64,000 nt of DNA from positions 16,948,232-17,012,231 of the forward strand of contig CM046299.1 in assembly GCA_025267735.1 (NCBI GenBank), written 5' to 3'. The notes under the pieces are model-generated. The model was not told the DNA's origin. It was given only the letters and a program-made list of their open reading frames with translations, and did no database searches. The DNA is from Mactra quadrangularis. Lineage: Eukaryota > Mollusca > Bivalvia > Venerida > Mactridae. Below are positions 11,044 to 24,078 of this stretch, piece after piece (the stretch's first letter is position 1; every line of letters starts with the position of its first letter). A program made the position numbers and the translations under genes.

Positions 11044-14000
11044 AAATGACCTGTTTGGGCAAACACTTTCATATTCTAATTCTGTAGACTGATAGATGGT
11101 GCAGTGTTGTTTTCAATGTTTAGATACACATGTAATTATGCACCTAAAATGAAACATTTGATTTTCTATGGTGGCTGAACATAAACGCCATTTGGCAAAT
11201 TTCATCCCCAAAGGTGTCACATAAGAATTTGAAGGTGAGACATCATGGTCAAAATGCTACATGGTGTTAATTAGACACCATGGGTTTTCAGACATGTTAA
11301 CGAACTAAATTTTGGTCAGAACTGAAAATTTTATTTTTTATTTTTGACACTGACCATTTTACAAGACAAATTCTACATTTTATAACAAAGACTAAAGCAT
11401 CAATAAAATGTATTCACTTATGATAATAATCACTCTAACAACATAATTGTACAAAGTTTAATCTCCATAAAAACCTCTTTTATTTACATTCTTAAAGTTT
11501 TAAGTGCACATACTCTGATTTATTCATTGTCATTAGGCAAAATACCATGTCACAATATTTTTATCTAAGACTTCACTTTACATTTCTATTGACATGAATG
11601 TATCTGAACCTGTCACAAAATGTCTTTGAATCGTTCTTATTGAGAGCCTCTATTTATGGTTTGAATGGGTTAATTTGCTTCTGGAATGAATAATTAAGAC
11701 AGCTCTTCCATGAGAATGAATCTTAATTCACTCGGCATGACAGACACTTTCTTTTCTCTAAATGACAAGAAATAAAAGTGTTTACATGGGACATAATATT
11801 CAAATGCATTGACGTGAAAAACGAATGAAATTTCTCTAATAAATGTCTGTGCTGTTTGTAGTTTTTCTCAATTTTTGTTTTAATTCACATCACTAAAATT
11901 GTTTTAAAATCCTCATGAGCATTTAATTATGTTTCCTGAATGTGTTTCTATGATGATGCCTTTGTCAAAAAACTAATCTTGTTTGTTTTTTGAGGACAAT
12001 GCTCTATAACATGAATGCAGGTTTGAATCAGAATACAGATGGCTGTTTACTGGAATAAACTGGTACTTTAAGTCAATACAACATAGTAATGTAAATAATT
12101 ATAAGTGACTATTCAAAAAGAAACTTTTGTTTTTGTAGTTTTTATATTATACATTTTAAAACAAATGCCCTAACAATCAATCCTGTCTTTTAGTTATTCC
12201 TTATCTCTACAAGTTCAACCCTGTCTGTGAATTCTCATAATAATGTTGGACAATACATAAAAGTGCTTTACATAATTTAAATGCTTATTAGGTATTTTGC
12301 CTTTGGATTTGAAATTCTAAACATTTGCTACCCAAGATTTTAGGCTTGACACAATTTTACCAAATTGAGTGCATTCCTCATTATGTTGACACATTTTATA
12401 ATGAAACTGACATGTTGTAACTAGAAAATGTGTCATTTTATAAAAAAAAAATGTATAAAATTCATTTGTTTCTCTGGGAAAAGTTAAACAGTCTTTGTCC
12501 TCATTGCCGGTATTATATTAAATGAACTTTATTTGCTATAAAGCCAACATTTAGACCTTTCTGTAATGCTGCAATGTATGATCACAAAGTTCATTATTTG
12601 TCTTTCTATATGAATGCTCATTAGATGTCCATGATATCCCTTTTTTCCCCATCAAAAAAATTAATTGAACTCATTTTATACACCTGTTTAAAATTGTTGT
12701 AAATGTTATTTGTAATAATTTCTCTTATTAACATTTTATATAGAACTTTAATGCAAGGTTTCTCAGAATTGATCTTGTATATATATGTATGTATGTATAT
12801 TTTATGTGGAAGCCAGGTAATTAAATAGGTTTATTTTATGATGTTGTTAAGAACCTTTTTACCATGATATATCAGAAGCTGGAGGTTTTATACCCCATAC
12901 AACATGTGTACCTATTGTGTCTGACGTCTGTATTTATAATATAGTACCTACAAAGTGTTTCCAAGACCTATAGGTAAGTGTTTCTTGTTTTTATAATTAA
13001 TTATGTAAGAAGATACATATCATTTACATCTTTATGAATCATTTAACACCCCATGGATGTCAAGGTCAAAGGTTATTGTGTTACACTTGATTGATTGAGA
13101 ACAGTCAGTCTGTTGAAGATGTAGTAATTAATGTTTGTATTTATTAGAGTTTATTCTATAACTCAGAAAACTGGGCTGGGAGGCAGAAAAACGGAGCAGG
13201 GCAAATCCAGGGTTGTTTTTTTTCAAAGTAATTATATTTCTACATAGGGAGGGGAAAAAGTGATGGAATGGAGTAAAAAGGACAGGGAGAAAAAGGGGCA
13301 TGGTAGGGAGAAAAGGGCTGGGTGTCATGCCTTGCTATTCTGCTTCAGAAAAATCACTATCTTTACCATGGTTTTGTATTGTAGAAGATTTAGTGCTGGC
13401 CTGGTTAATTGTGTTACATAGAAATTTCCCAAATCATCAACTAGATATAGCTATATCAACTATGATATTTCCTCTTGCCTCAGGCTTTGGGCCAGTGGGA
13501 CAAGATGAACTGTTGGTAATAAGTTACACTTAACATTTTGAGAACTGCAATTATTATGTCTGAAATCAAAAAAGTTGTGGTTTTATTGTTAGTGGGCAAG
13601 CCAGAACATTGAAGTAACTATCAAATATAACTACAGTGATGATTAGAAGCATAAAAGAATGCTGACAATGCTGAAAATGACAGATATATATTTACTAGGT
13701 TACTGATTTTATTGGCATATGAAGTAAGATGTTCAACTTTGTTTGCAAAAACTATCTGGCTTTTCCCACAAAGACATAGTTTCAATTGTGCTAGAACGTA
13801 AATTCATAAGCTGCTCTTTAATATATCATCATTGTGTTTGCTATTATGGTACATACAATCCAGTGTGTGGTAGCATATGCATTTTGTTTGCATCTTAGAG
13901 ATGAGAACTGAAAAATGAATGTACTCTTGATTAGGAGTTTTGTAACCCTTATTTCAAATGATTCTTAAAAGACAGAAAAATTTATTTAGATATACATTGT

Positions 14001-14599
14001 TACATCATGGCATAAGTCATAAAAACATACATACATGTTACAATTAGAAACAACTTGTGGGAATTTCTGAAAAGCCATATCAAACATCATTATAATTATA
14101 TCAGGATCAATGATTATACTCAGAAGAGCAGAAATATACTCTTTATTTCTACTGTGGAAAGGTGGTTTGGTATGATTTTATATAGTAACTGTAACAAGAA
14201 ACAAACACTTTATCCAGTATATGACATCATTAAATGTTACATAAGATGTCTGGTGTAATGCTGTGTATCATCTGCATTCTTACATAAAACTGAACTCTTC
14301 AATGGTCTAGTCTTTTGTAATTCTTATTTTATTATTGATCTCATGTTGGGTTAGACCTCCTTACCTACAGAGATAAAGAAATCATATGGAGTTGGTTTGT
14401 TTTCCGAAAGCTGAAATTATTTGTTATGAGAATGGTTGATCAATTGTTTAAAATAGCAAGAATTCTAGGGTGTTATTGTTTTATGTAATTTTAATGCTAA
14501 ACACCTGTCTGACTGTACTCATAATGGAATAAACATTTTAAGATCAGTTTTAAAATTGGTAAGAGGAAAATCATGGTTTTGTCTATAGTGGTTTTTGTT
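11044..14599. other. intronic, nothing recognised
   Basis: It contains a purine-rich patch (about 13165-13320, many GGGAGG/GGGAAAA words) and a short TATG-rich run near 12780-12800. No exon, RNA gene or mobile element could be supported. Confidence 0.5.
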
Positions 14600-14613
14600 G
14601 GGGGGGGGGGGGG
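14600..14613 (+). repeat. poly-G tract, 14 G
   Basis: An uninterrupted run of 14 G in an AT-rich region, likely length-polymorphic and able to form a G-quadruplex. Sequencing error in run length is possible. Confidence 0.9.
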
Positions 14614-17600
14614 CGCTTTAGTCATTAGAATAAATTCTTTATTACAATTATGACCTCTTTGACTAACGGGGCCAGGCATCAGTTCTAAAAATAAATTTTG
14701 TTGTTTTTAAAAAGTGACAACAACAGTCAAAAGATGCAAACATATCGTACAGCCAAAAAAAGATGAAAATGTTCATAGATTTTTTTATCTTTAAAGGGTT
14801 GCTACACACATATAACCAAAACAAGAACATGAGGGGTTTCTGCCTTGGAACAGATAGTGGCTAAATATAGTCACTAAGTTGTTGTGCCATTTAACCAAAA
14901 CAAATAATGTTGCATAATAAATCGTATTTATTAGAATGAAATCAAAGAATTGATGTGAAGTTTTTTACTTTATCATGGGAGAAATTTAGTGACAATAAAT
15001 GACACTGAAGAAATTGATGTATGCCAACCAAGGGAACAATAATATACTCCTACAAAAGGTTAATCAAAGTTTTGATCCTGAAGTTACCACAATAAAACTT
15101 TTCAAACAAACTGATTTATCTCTTTTCATTAATTTTTAATTCATTAATTGCAATTACTAAAAAATCCTTGCATTGATATGTAGCAGAGTAAAATAATGTA
15201 CATTTGCTTCCTTGTATTTAAGTTAGCTTACCGGTATAGGGTGACTTTGTTACATTTCTGTTTACAATTGCTTAGGCCATCTAATCCCAGCTAGGAATAT
15301 TGACAAATTCTGGTAATGAGGGTGTATATACATGTTTATATCAGAGGTATAATATGGCTCTGGTACCACTTTGTCTTTAAGCTAAGGCTTTTATAATGAA
15401 GCTGTTGAGTGTCTTCTTATGGCTTTGGAGGTCATAGGTTTGATGCCAGCTAGACTATGGATTTGTAATTTGTTTACAGATGTTTTGTCTGTTGCTTGAT
15501 GCCAATGATTGTTGATTTGCAATCATAATATATCTACTACGCCTACTCAATGTAAATAATGAAGGTTGTAGTCTTGTTTTGCACTGACTCATTGATATGT
15601 TTTACTTTAAGTGTAAAATTTCTCTTAGATTAAACATAAAGCTGCTTTTCTAAAGTCTGGTGTGGTGTAATCGTCATGATTAATGTGATAATTAATTATG
15701 TTGTGATATAGTAAATTCTCCCTATATTTGCTCTATCTCTCATGAGAGAATATCTGTTAATTATTTCATTTGATAATATTTAGATTATGGTTAACCCTTG
15801 ATTGCGTAGCCAGCTAGTGTTATAAGACTTTGTGGTGAAACACTTTAAGTCCTATTATATCTTTATTGTAGATGATTCATTGGTCTGTGACAATGTGATT
15901 ATTGTTATTGAACTGTTGGAAAACAATGCTTGCTGTCCTTTTATCCAGAGTCATTGACAAATGGTTGCAATTACCTGTAAATCTATGTCTTGTTGGTTTG
16001 AAACCATTTCAAAACTTAGACTCTATAATTGTCGTGGGCAAGTACTTGGTGCCAAGTACCTTTGCACTAAACCACATTGAGAGCATACTTTGGAGTGATT
16101 AAAATAAATAGAAACTGCCTATAGCACAATTGGAGGTCATCCAATCTTAAATAATTTGTGTAAATCCATACTTTAAAGCTAGTTGTTCACCGATTTCAAC
16201 TTACCTAAAACTCACCAAATTGTATGGAAACATTTTGGAAGCAATAGCAGTATTATGATGACAATTTTATAGTGCAACTTGAAATACAACAGTAAAAGTT
16301 GATGATTTAATACATTAAACATATTCTATTAGTAATGGTATAGATGTTTTTTACAGCATTTTTTGTGACTTTTTTGTTAAATTTTTCACATTTTCTTGGA
16401 CAGTTTCTCTTAAGATATCAAGAATTTACTGTCTTAACTCAAATACAGACATTAAAAGGTAACTTTTTTAAAGATCAAATATATTAAACAAAGCTGTGAA
16501 CGGGTAGCTTTAAAAGTTTATAAGAAATAGTTTAAGCTATCTGAAATTTCCAGACCTCATATTTTTCTCTCTAATAAATGAATTGCATGTTAAGAGTTAG
16601 AGTAGTGAAAGTATTGTTTTTTTTTTAAGCCTTAATGTTTTCTAGCATGATGAGGCTTCAATTGGTTGCATGACATGAAACTCAAGTCTGGTTTGAAACA
16701 CTATCTGTTTAGATCTGATTACTATCATCCATGTGTTGTGTTTAATCTTTTAGGCTTTAATAATGACCATTTGTGGAAAAGGCTCAGTGCTCTTTTTAAT
16801 TGCTTAATTTTTGTAGTGCATATAATTGCAAGTTAATTGGAAAAGATTAGCTTTTTTGTCCATTAACTATGGGATCAGAAACCTTATAAATTGATCACCA
16901 TATCGCTCGTTAATCACTAAATGCCTCCATTAAAAATAGTTTTTTTGTTCCAAAGCTACTGTTGACATAAATAAATTATGTATGGGTTACTGAATAGTGA
17001 ATGATTAAGTCCTCAATTGTTTATTTTCAATCAACAGTCGTTGCTTTCTCATGTTTTCTATTGATGTTTGCTTCCTGTTTTTTTATATAATTACTCAAGC
17101 TCATGTGATACTGAGCCTGTTGGATAAAGAATGTTTTTGTTTTTTCTAAAAAGAGCATTTTTATTTGTAAAAGTAGAAACCTAAAACCATTGTTTCTGTC
17201 GCAATAAAAGAGTTTTTACTGTTAAAAGCTGTGTGACATATAGCATACTATGTGACAGCTTCTATTACCTTATGGTAAGAAGTAAAACAATGAATTTTCA
17301 CTATACAATTACTTTCAAGGGGTTTTCCATTTTTTTCATATTTTTCCAAATTGTTAATTAAGCTTAATTTCTCTGGGGTTTTTTTTTTATATCATCACTG
17401 GACATACATAGTTTTGTGCTGCAATACACTTTCATAATGTCTATTTTTTATTAGTGTTCTGTTGGTAAATGGTGATGGAGATTAATCTTATTGTTTTCTG
17501 CTGACATTTTTTCAATGAAATGCAATATTGCAACAGTACATGTTAGTATGTAGTGCTGGGAAAATTAAAAAATTTGAATTCCTGATGAAGTCTGTCCTTT

Positions 17601-19088
17601 CATGCTCCTAGGATGCATCAAAATTTATCCATCAACAGTTACAACTATTATTCTCTTACCAAAGGTGATACAGATGCCTGTACAGTAAATGTCTTGTGTT
17701 GATGTCTAAACAATCTTAAGTTTCTGGCCTCCTTGGTCTGATTGAATTTTTACAGATTTTCAAGATTACTTGTAATTATGATATAAATGTCTATAATGTC
17801 TGGAGAGCCTTCATCAAGTATACTTTTAGTATTTGATTTCTTTCATACAGGTGTTGTGGCTGGCACTCAACACCAAAGTTTATGATGAAAGAATGGAAAA
17901 TGTTACAAGTCCTGTCAGTCTTGTAGAAAAGTATTTGGCATAATACTTTATAATATCAATTGTAGATGTTATTCAACTTGATCTACTGGGAGCTGTATTC
18001 CACAGCTTTGAGTTCATGCCATGTTAGATGTTATAATTATGCTTCATTAACAGAAGAAATTACAAAAACAGCATGTTTTCTGTTATTAAAGATATTTGAT
18101 GGCGATGATTCAAGTAGTAAAAGTCTGTGTTTTTAATGAAATATTAAAAATCATTCAATGAAAAGTGCTTCACCCACTGTGGTTGCTCAGAAGGTGCACT
18201 TTAGAATACCTTTGGCAATAGGATGTAAAATTTTTATGTCCAAGTCGTAAGATTTGTAAAATATCTCTTTGAATCCAGCAATGTACTGTAGTAGACATTG
18301 TAACATTATTGTATGTTACTAAGCACACAAAAAACCTGTCTGTAGCCAGTAGCTATTTACAAATACTGTACTGATATCAAGGTTGCTAGAGTCAGCCAGA
18401 AAGGATGGTTGCTCCATGGACAGCAGCGTGTAACTCTGAGTGGAAATGCTACCTGGCTTGGTGTTTGGTGCTTGTAACATATGTATAATTGAGTTAACTG
18501 TGATTAATGGACTTATTGTGGATGTTTTTACATCTGAGTCCCTTTCAATTGCACTATTTACTTTTGGTTTTATAAGTTGTATGATGTAATATTCTGTTGT
18601 CAAATTAATTATGAAAATTTCTATTCATTCTATATTCAGTCTCCTTTTACAGAATTATTTGTCTATCATTTATTCCTTCTGCACTGTTACTATGGTAATA
18701 AATGTCAATCATATTTTATTATTTGGTCAGACAGATGTTAGAATTATCTATTATTTTATTATCATACTTCAAAGTTATGGTCCCAGTTCTGGCTGGCTCA
18801 CAGTGTCAATGTCTCTCTTCATTGCAAAGTGTTTCATTGGTTTACATGTTGTTGTACATCACAGGTTTAGTGAAAAAAGGTTGTAACTCAATATAAGAAA
18901 AAAGGGAGTTATGACCATTTCACGCTAAACCCTTGACATGTATACCAAAAGGTGCATGTTATATCATGGTCATCCAATTCCTATTTCCATATGCAATGTC
19001 CCTCATATTTTTATCGACCTTAAAAGTAGGCCCAGGTAGAATATAACGAGCAACACCAGGTCCTGCTATTGACTAGAAAAAATGTTGT
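14614..19088. other. intronic, nothing certain
   Basis: A tRNA-like scrap with a box-B-like word (CATAGGTTTGATGCC, about 15430) may be a very old SINE. A perfect 8-bp hairpin, GTACTTGG/CCAAGTAC, lies at 16042-16059. No gene was supported. Confidence 0.4.
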
Positions 19089-19132
19089 ATGTTATAATGT
19101 ATCAAATTATGTAATGTAATACATTATAACAT
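19089..19132. repeat. perfect 14-bp AT-rich hairpin
   Basis: ATGTTATAATGTAT (19089-19102) and its exact reverse complement (19119-19132) enclose 16 nt. It could be a tiny foldback remnant or a cruciform-prone site. Confidence 0.7.
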
Positions 19133-19512
19133 GTATTAATTACCTAATTGTGAAATAAATTGCATAATCCAAAGCAGCTTAAGGTCTTCAGGGAGCCTCT
19201 GTTAAAACTGTTTATGAATGTTACATCTGATAAAAAAAATGTTTAAAAATCACCTTATTAATGGAAGCCAGAACTATGTCCCAATAGTTTTTGTATTTGC
19301 AAGTATTTCTCTATTCTTGTTTTATCAGATATATTTTCATAATGAGACGGTGAGCTTGAATAGTACAAAGTTCTACCAAAAACAATCATTAAAATTTAAT
19401 TTTATTAAATTTCCTTTGTCCCCAAACTTATGGTGATTGTTGTACACATTGAGATTATTGTATTTCACCATTTGTGCTGCTAAATCTGTAAGTTCAGTCA
19501 TATAATAATATT

Positions 19513-19793
19513 TATTTATTTATTTTATTGGGTTTAACACCGTGTCAACACAATTTAGGTCATTTAAGTCATCCAGCGCACCTCACCTAGATTTCCTGGA
19601 CCCTTTTCTATAACCAGTTCTCACCTACCCTACCACAAGGCCGGAATCTTCTTCATATCTGTTATTCATGGAGGAAAATCGACATTATTGTCAAATTATT
19701 ATAACCTCCTCGGGTGGGATTCGAACCTGTATCCCTATCAGGACACGATATTCCAAATCCTGGCACAATACCAACTGTGCTACCAACCCAGGT
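19513..19793 (-). mobile_element. tRNA-derived SINE, family B, with target-site duplication
   Basis: On the minus strand it begins with a tRNA-like head (GGTTGGTAGCACAGTTGG as box A region, GGTTCGAATCCCACC as box B). A central block (GTGGTAGGGTAGGTGAGAAC) follows, and the 3' end is GTTGACACGGTGTTAAACCC plus an AAAT-rich tail. Flanks TATAATAATATT (19501-19512) and TATAATGATATT (19794-19805) form a 12-bp target-site duplication with one mismatch. Confidence 0.9.
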
Positions 19794-20149
19794 TATAATG
19801 ATATTAAGAATGTCTTTAGATATAATGGATACTATTTATCAGAGTGTGGCTAGCATATTACTATGAATATCTCTGGCAAAACCAAATGAATAACATAGGG
19901 TAATAGTTGATGAAAATAGAACAATTTATGATACAGTATTGACAATAGATCTAATTTTATGGGAGTTGTATGACAAAATGTTGGTAGTGTAGTTTATAGA
20001 TGATACCATTAATCCTACCATTCATACATACCTCTCATTCTTTGCCAGTTAATAAATTATCAATAATATTGACATGATGTTTGATGTGATTTAATTTGGT
20101 AAATAAGTAGGCTGTAATGCACCTGGGAATATGAAGTATGTCTTGTATA

Positions 20150-20400
20150 CTAGGACGAAAAAGAAACGCCGGGTAACCTATAATGATTGTTTTAAGGGAT
20201 AAATTGTATTATTGGATCATTATATTTATTTTTGTATGAAATGTCATCTGTATGGAACCAGCTGTTGAAGTTTCAATCGATTTCCGATGCTGATTATGTG
20301 AAAAAATACCCCCTTTTAACGATGACCCTTCTTGTTTTGCGAAACACGGCCGGACATGTGTTGCATATTTTATGTACCCGGCGTTTCTTTTTCGTCCTAG
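20150..20400. mobile_element. non-autonomous DNA transposon (MITE), 26-bp perfect inverted repeats
   Basis: The left end, 20150-20175 (CTAGGACGAAAAAGAAACGC then CGGGTA), is an exact reverse complement of 20375-20400. Both ends are flanked by TATA (20146-20149, 20401-20404), consistent with TA or TATA duplication as in Tc1/mariner-like elements. No transposase frame fits in the 251 bp. Identical arms suggest a relatively recent insertion. Confidence 0.9.
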
Positions 20401-20819
20401 TATATTTATCACTATTGTGGTTTACCATTGTTTTTTCTGATATATTTGATAGAGTAGTTATCATATTGCTTTGATTGTGCAAAGTTGTTTTTTGGATCCT
20501 ATTGTTGGTATTGTTAAGCATCCTGATGATTTAGTTGTGTTCAGTTTTTATAGTCCTATGGATTGTTACCATTCTAGCTTTAAAGTCTGTATATTTTACT
20601 CAGTTACTCAGACACAACGATTCTAATTCTTTCTTCTTTTCTGTATTTCAAAGAAATCAAATGGAACTTGGGTCAAAGCACCTGTGAGCCATAGTAGAGT
20701 TATACTGGTATTCCTGGAGAATCCTTCTTAATAATGCTTGACAGTTCTTGGCTGTCACAGCCGAACATGGTTGACTGACAGACTAATGTTTTTAAAAAAT
20801 TCGAAGGCTCTCTAGATCT

Positions 20820-20960
20820 GCAGGTTTACAGGACCAACTGTCTGGCATATTTTTTTCTCATCCACACAGTTTTCAATTCATCAAATAATGTAAAATGCCG
20901 GGCCGTCCTTCTTTAAGAAATGGTAAGGTCCTGTAAAAATTTTAACTTCACAGGACCTGC
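20820..20960. repeat. dispersed-type repeat with ACAGGACC hairpin
   Basis: GGTCCTGT (20927-20934) faces ACAGGACC (20950-20957). A related word, TTTACAGGACCAACTGTC, occurs about 100 bp upstream, next to ACAGGACCTGCTGTCC. It looks like a piece of an interspersed repeat; the borders are unclear. Confidence 0.4.
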
Positions 20961-21661
20961 TGTCCAGTATGATAAACTGTTGAGTTGCGCATTCTTGATT
21001 TGATTCATATTGCTCTCTGACTGGCAATTTCAGGTTCCTTGAGTCCAGTTCCTACAGTATAGTCACTGTCCATGGTAATGTCATTAGAAAGATTAATGTC
21101 CACTTTGATAACAGTCTCTTAATTTGTCAGATCACTAGTCTCATGTGAACTAGCAGGTTAAGGCACTGTTAAAACTGTTTTTGTTGTGCAATTAAATTCA
21201 AAGGAGCAAGTTAAAATATGCTAAGCAGAAGTAGTTAAAAATGTCTCAAAATGTCATAAATTAGTCTTAAAATAGCCAGGTCATTGACCTAGCATACACA
21301 TATCTCTCATTCAATCAGAACCATGTGGCTTCAATTATCTTTTATTTCTGCTTTAATCTTCTCATAATATTTACTTGTTCTAGTCTATTGTTCTCTACTA
21401 CAGAACATTTTATCTAAGACATTCTTCAATATTTTCTCTATCACTATACCTGAAAAAAGTCTTCTCTCATAGTCTCTCTAGGGTACAGAGAAAATATAGT
21501 ACTTTATGATGAATTAACCACTTGAAAATTTAATAGAGTCTATTCTCTATTCACATTATTCGTTCATTTTGTCATCATATTCATCATACTACAATTGTGA
21601 TAGTGAAGCTTAGAGCTTCTAGGGCACTTAACATTGTCTGATGTTTCACACAATGTCATCA

Positions 21662-21881
21662 TCAATTCTCTATACATATAGTTCAGTTCTATTGGTTAAG
21701 GTATTGTTCTCTGCTCTCTCTCTCTGTCTCTTTCTCCATTGATGTTGAAAAGAATCAAATGCTGCTGTTGTGTGTTGGCTCAATTCTCTGTATGTTTAGT
21801 TCAGTTCTAATGGCTTAGGGAATGTTTTCTCTTACCCCCTTCCTTCACTCCCTGACCCTCTCCCCCCCCCCCCTCTCTCTC

Positions 21882-21917
<36 letters not shown>

Positions 21918-21972
21918 CCTCTCTCTCTCTCTTGGTTGAAAAGAAGACAAAATGTTGTCATTTGTAGGCTCA
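21662..21972. repeat. tandem duplication containing a (CT)n microsatellite
   Basis: Two head-to-tail units start at 21662 and 21780 (CAATTCTCT ... TAGTTCAGTTCT), each with a pyrimidine run followed by GTTGAAAAGAA. The second unit has expanded its CT run to 21857-21932, including 12 consecutive C, and is therefore longer. Confidence 0.85.
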
Positions 21973-23656
21973 TTGTAATGATGTCAATGTAAATCATTAT
22001 TGAAGTGTTACAATCTACCATCTTATTTAAACAAATTACAGCTTTAAGAAATAGATGTTTTTATTTCTATGACACTTAGTGTGACAATTCTATTCATGTG
22101 ATTGATAAAATTACAAGAGTAGTTTCAGGAATTGCTGCACTGCATAAAGTCTGAGATTTCTAAGAATTATAAGGTCTTCTATATGGTAGCTCTTTCAAGT
22201 GATGAAAGCAGTAAATAAGTTTACTTTTAAAGTTTTGTTATTAAAAGAATCAGCTTTGGTGCCAATGCTTATTGTATCTGGAAGAATTTTAAGATAATTT
22301 CCAAGCTATTCTATAATATTATTGTGGAGGACAGTGCACTGTATATTTTGCATTTAAGGTGCTTTTAAAGATATCCACAAGCTCTGTTCTGTGTTGAAGG
22401 TAATATACAGTTAAATATCAATTATCTGAATTCTTTGGGATTAAAAAAAATTTTGGATAATCCATGATTTCAGATAAAGTGGGTTTCTTAGAACTTCGAA
22501 GATGATATGCAAGATTTCTCAAAACTATTGGACATAATCAACTTTTAACAATATTTAGAGAGTTCTGGGGTTGTAGAACTAAATTAGGAGATATCACCTT
22601 AAATTCTCTCAAACTTTTAGCCCAATTTATTGTGTTGTGTTATATAGATGAGAGCAAAATTTTTGGCTAGCTTGACGAAGTGAAATAGTAAGTTTCTACC
22701 AGCTTGATTAAAGTATTCTCATCCTCGGCTTTGGGCTAGTTGTTTAAGGGTTATGACTGAATTAGTGAAAGTTGTTTGAACTTGTTTCACTTTTAAAGAA
22801 TTCGATAAATTGGTGTTTGTTACTAATTGCATCATCATTACAGTGTTTGCCTGTAAGAAATATGTGATATGAGTTATTAAAAACTTTATTAAAAAATCTT
22901 CCGGTAATATAAATATTGATTAGTATAATTATCACAGTGTGAGTGTTATTGTACTTCCTGCATCATTTTATTGTTTTAATGTTCATTGATTGTTAATTAA
23001 TATGTTAATTAGGAAATATCTAGAAGGTATTTTATATGATAATTATGGCTTATCGCAGAAGTGTTATGGTGTGCCTTTACTTTCCATGTTTCTGTGTAAA
23101 TCTTGCAAGCACCTGTTTATTGCCAATTTAGACTATTGATTTTCATAGTGGGTGCTGTTAGAACATGTAAACCCTTACTGTTGATGGTTTTTTTTCCATT
23201 TAAATTTTTATCACCTTAAAATAGGTACTAAATTACTAGAGATAAGAGACTATTTGAATAGTACCATGTCAATACAAGTAAATGTAGTTCCTGAATTCAA
23301 GATATTGATTACCAATTTACGTTATGTAATTGTTGTTTATCTACTGAATCAAGCTAAAGAGGTTATTTGAGAGTATTTCCTGTTCGTTAACATTGTCCTT
23401 TGTATCGAAAAATTGTTCCGACACTTCCAGAAAATTACTCCATTAATGACTTTGGCTTGTGTTTTTTTTGTTTTTTCACTGTTGATTGATGAACTTGATA
23501 TCAGTTATTCCTATTTTTTATCTGCGAGTAGAGATTTAATTGTTCTTGATTTTCACTTGTTAGGACAATTTTCAAATTTTTTATCCTTTCTTTGTTTGCT
23601 GTTGGTTTTTTCATTTTTGATGATTATTGATGAATTTTATTTGAATTCTTCAGTTC
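21973..23656. other. intronic, nothing certain
   Basis: A possible degraded inverted-repeat transposon end is seen near 22405-22475 (TTATCTGAAT and GGATAATCCATG), but no partner end was found. No exon was supported. Confidence 0.4.
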
Positions 23657-23795
23657 AAGAAGGGTCAGTTTATCTTTGTTTAACAGGTCCTGCACTCATT
23701 GCTCAAAATCATTGTCTCTGTCTGAAGAAGGGTCTGTACATCTTTGTTTTAAAGGTCCTGCACTCATTGCTCCAGATCATTGTCTGTGTCTGAAG
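23657..23795. repeat. 68-bp tandem duplication, two copies
   Basis: Units at 23657-23724 and 23725-23792 share AAGAAGGGTC, ATCTTTGTTT, AGGTCCTGCACTCATTGCTC and ATCATTGTCT. A 126-codon frame runs through both (23413-23793), but it is only a hydrophobic AT-rich frame with no recognisable domain, and is not called as a gene. Confidence 0.88.
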
Positions 23796-23954
23796 TGTTA
23801 AATCTCTCACAAAAAACTCAATCAACTCTAAGGTTCTTAGTCTGTCACAGTACATGGATAATTCCTCATTAGTAGCAGCCCAATTGTCACCTTTACTACA
23901 TGCAATCAGTTAAACAATAAAACATGATAGTATGGCAGCCATTTTGATTTGGCT

Positions 23955-24078
23955 GCACAAAACTAGTCTACTTTCTTTTTTATGTATATGTAGTTAAAAT
24001 TGTTTTACATTGACGCATAAATATTTTTTCTGGAAAAATGATAGTTACATGTAAGTAAAGATGTAGACTAGTTTTGCA
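23955..24078. repeat. hairpin/MITE-like element, ACTAGT family
   Basis: TGCACAAAACTAGTCTAC (23955-23971 plus one base) faces GTAGACTAGTTTTGCA (24063-24078). It is the longest of the three copies in the window. Confidence 0.75.

Noticed and set aside
17852..17944. possible terminal exon after TTTCATACAG
   Set aside because: A 30-codon open stretch follows a fair acceptor, but such a length is expected by chance in this sequence and it matches nothing recognisable.
22402..22475. end of another inverted-repeat transposon (TTATCTGAAT / GGATAATCC)
   Set aside because: Suggestive words only; no matching opposite end or duplication was found.
23413..23793. 126-codon plus-strand open frame as a small membrane protein
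   Set aside because: Its hydrophobicity reflects T-rich composition, and its end runs through a 68-bp tandem duplication that is read in two frames.
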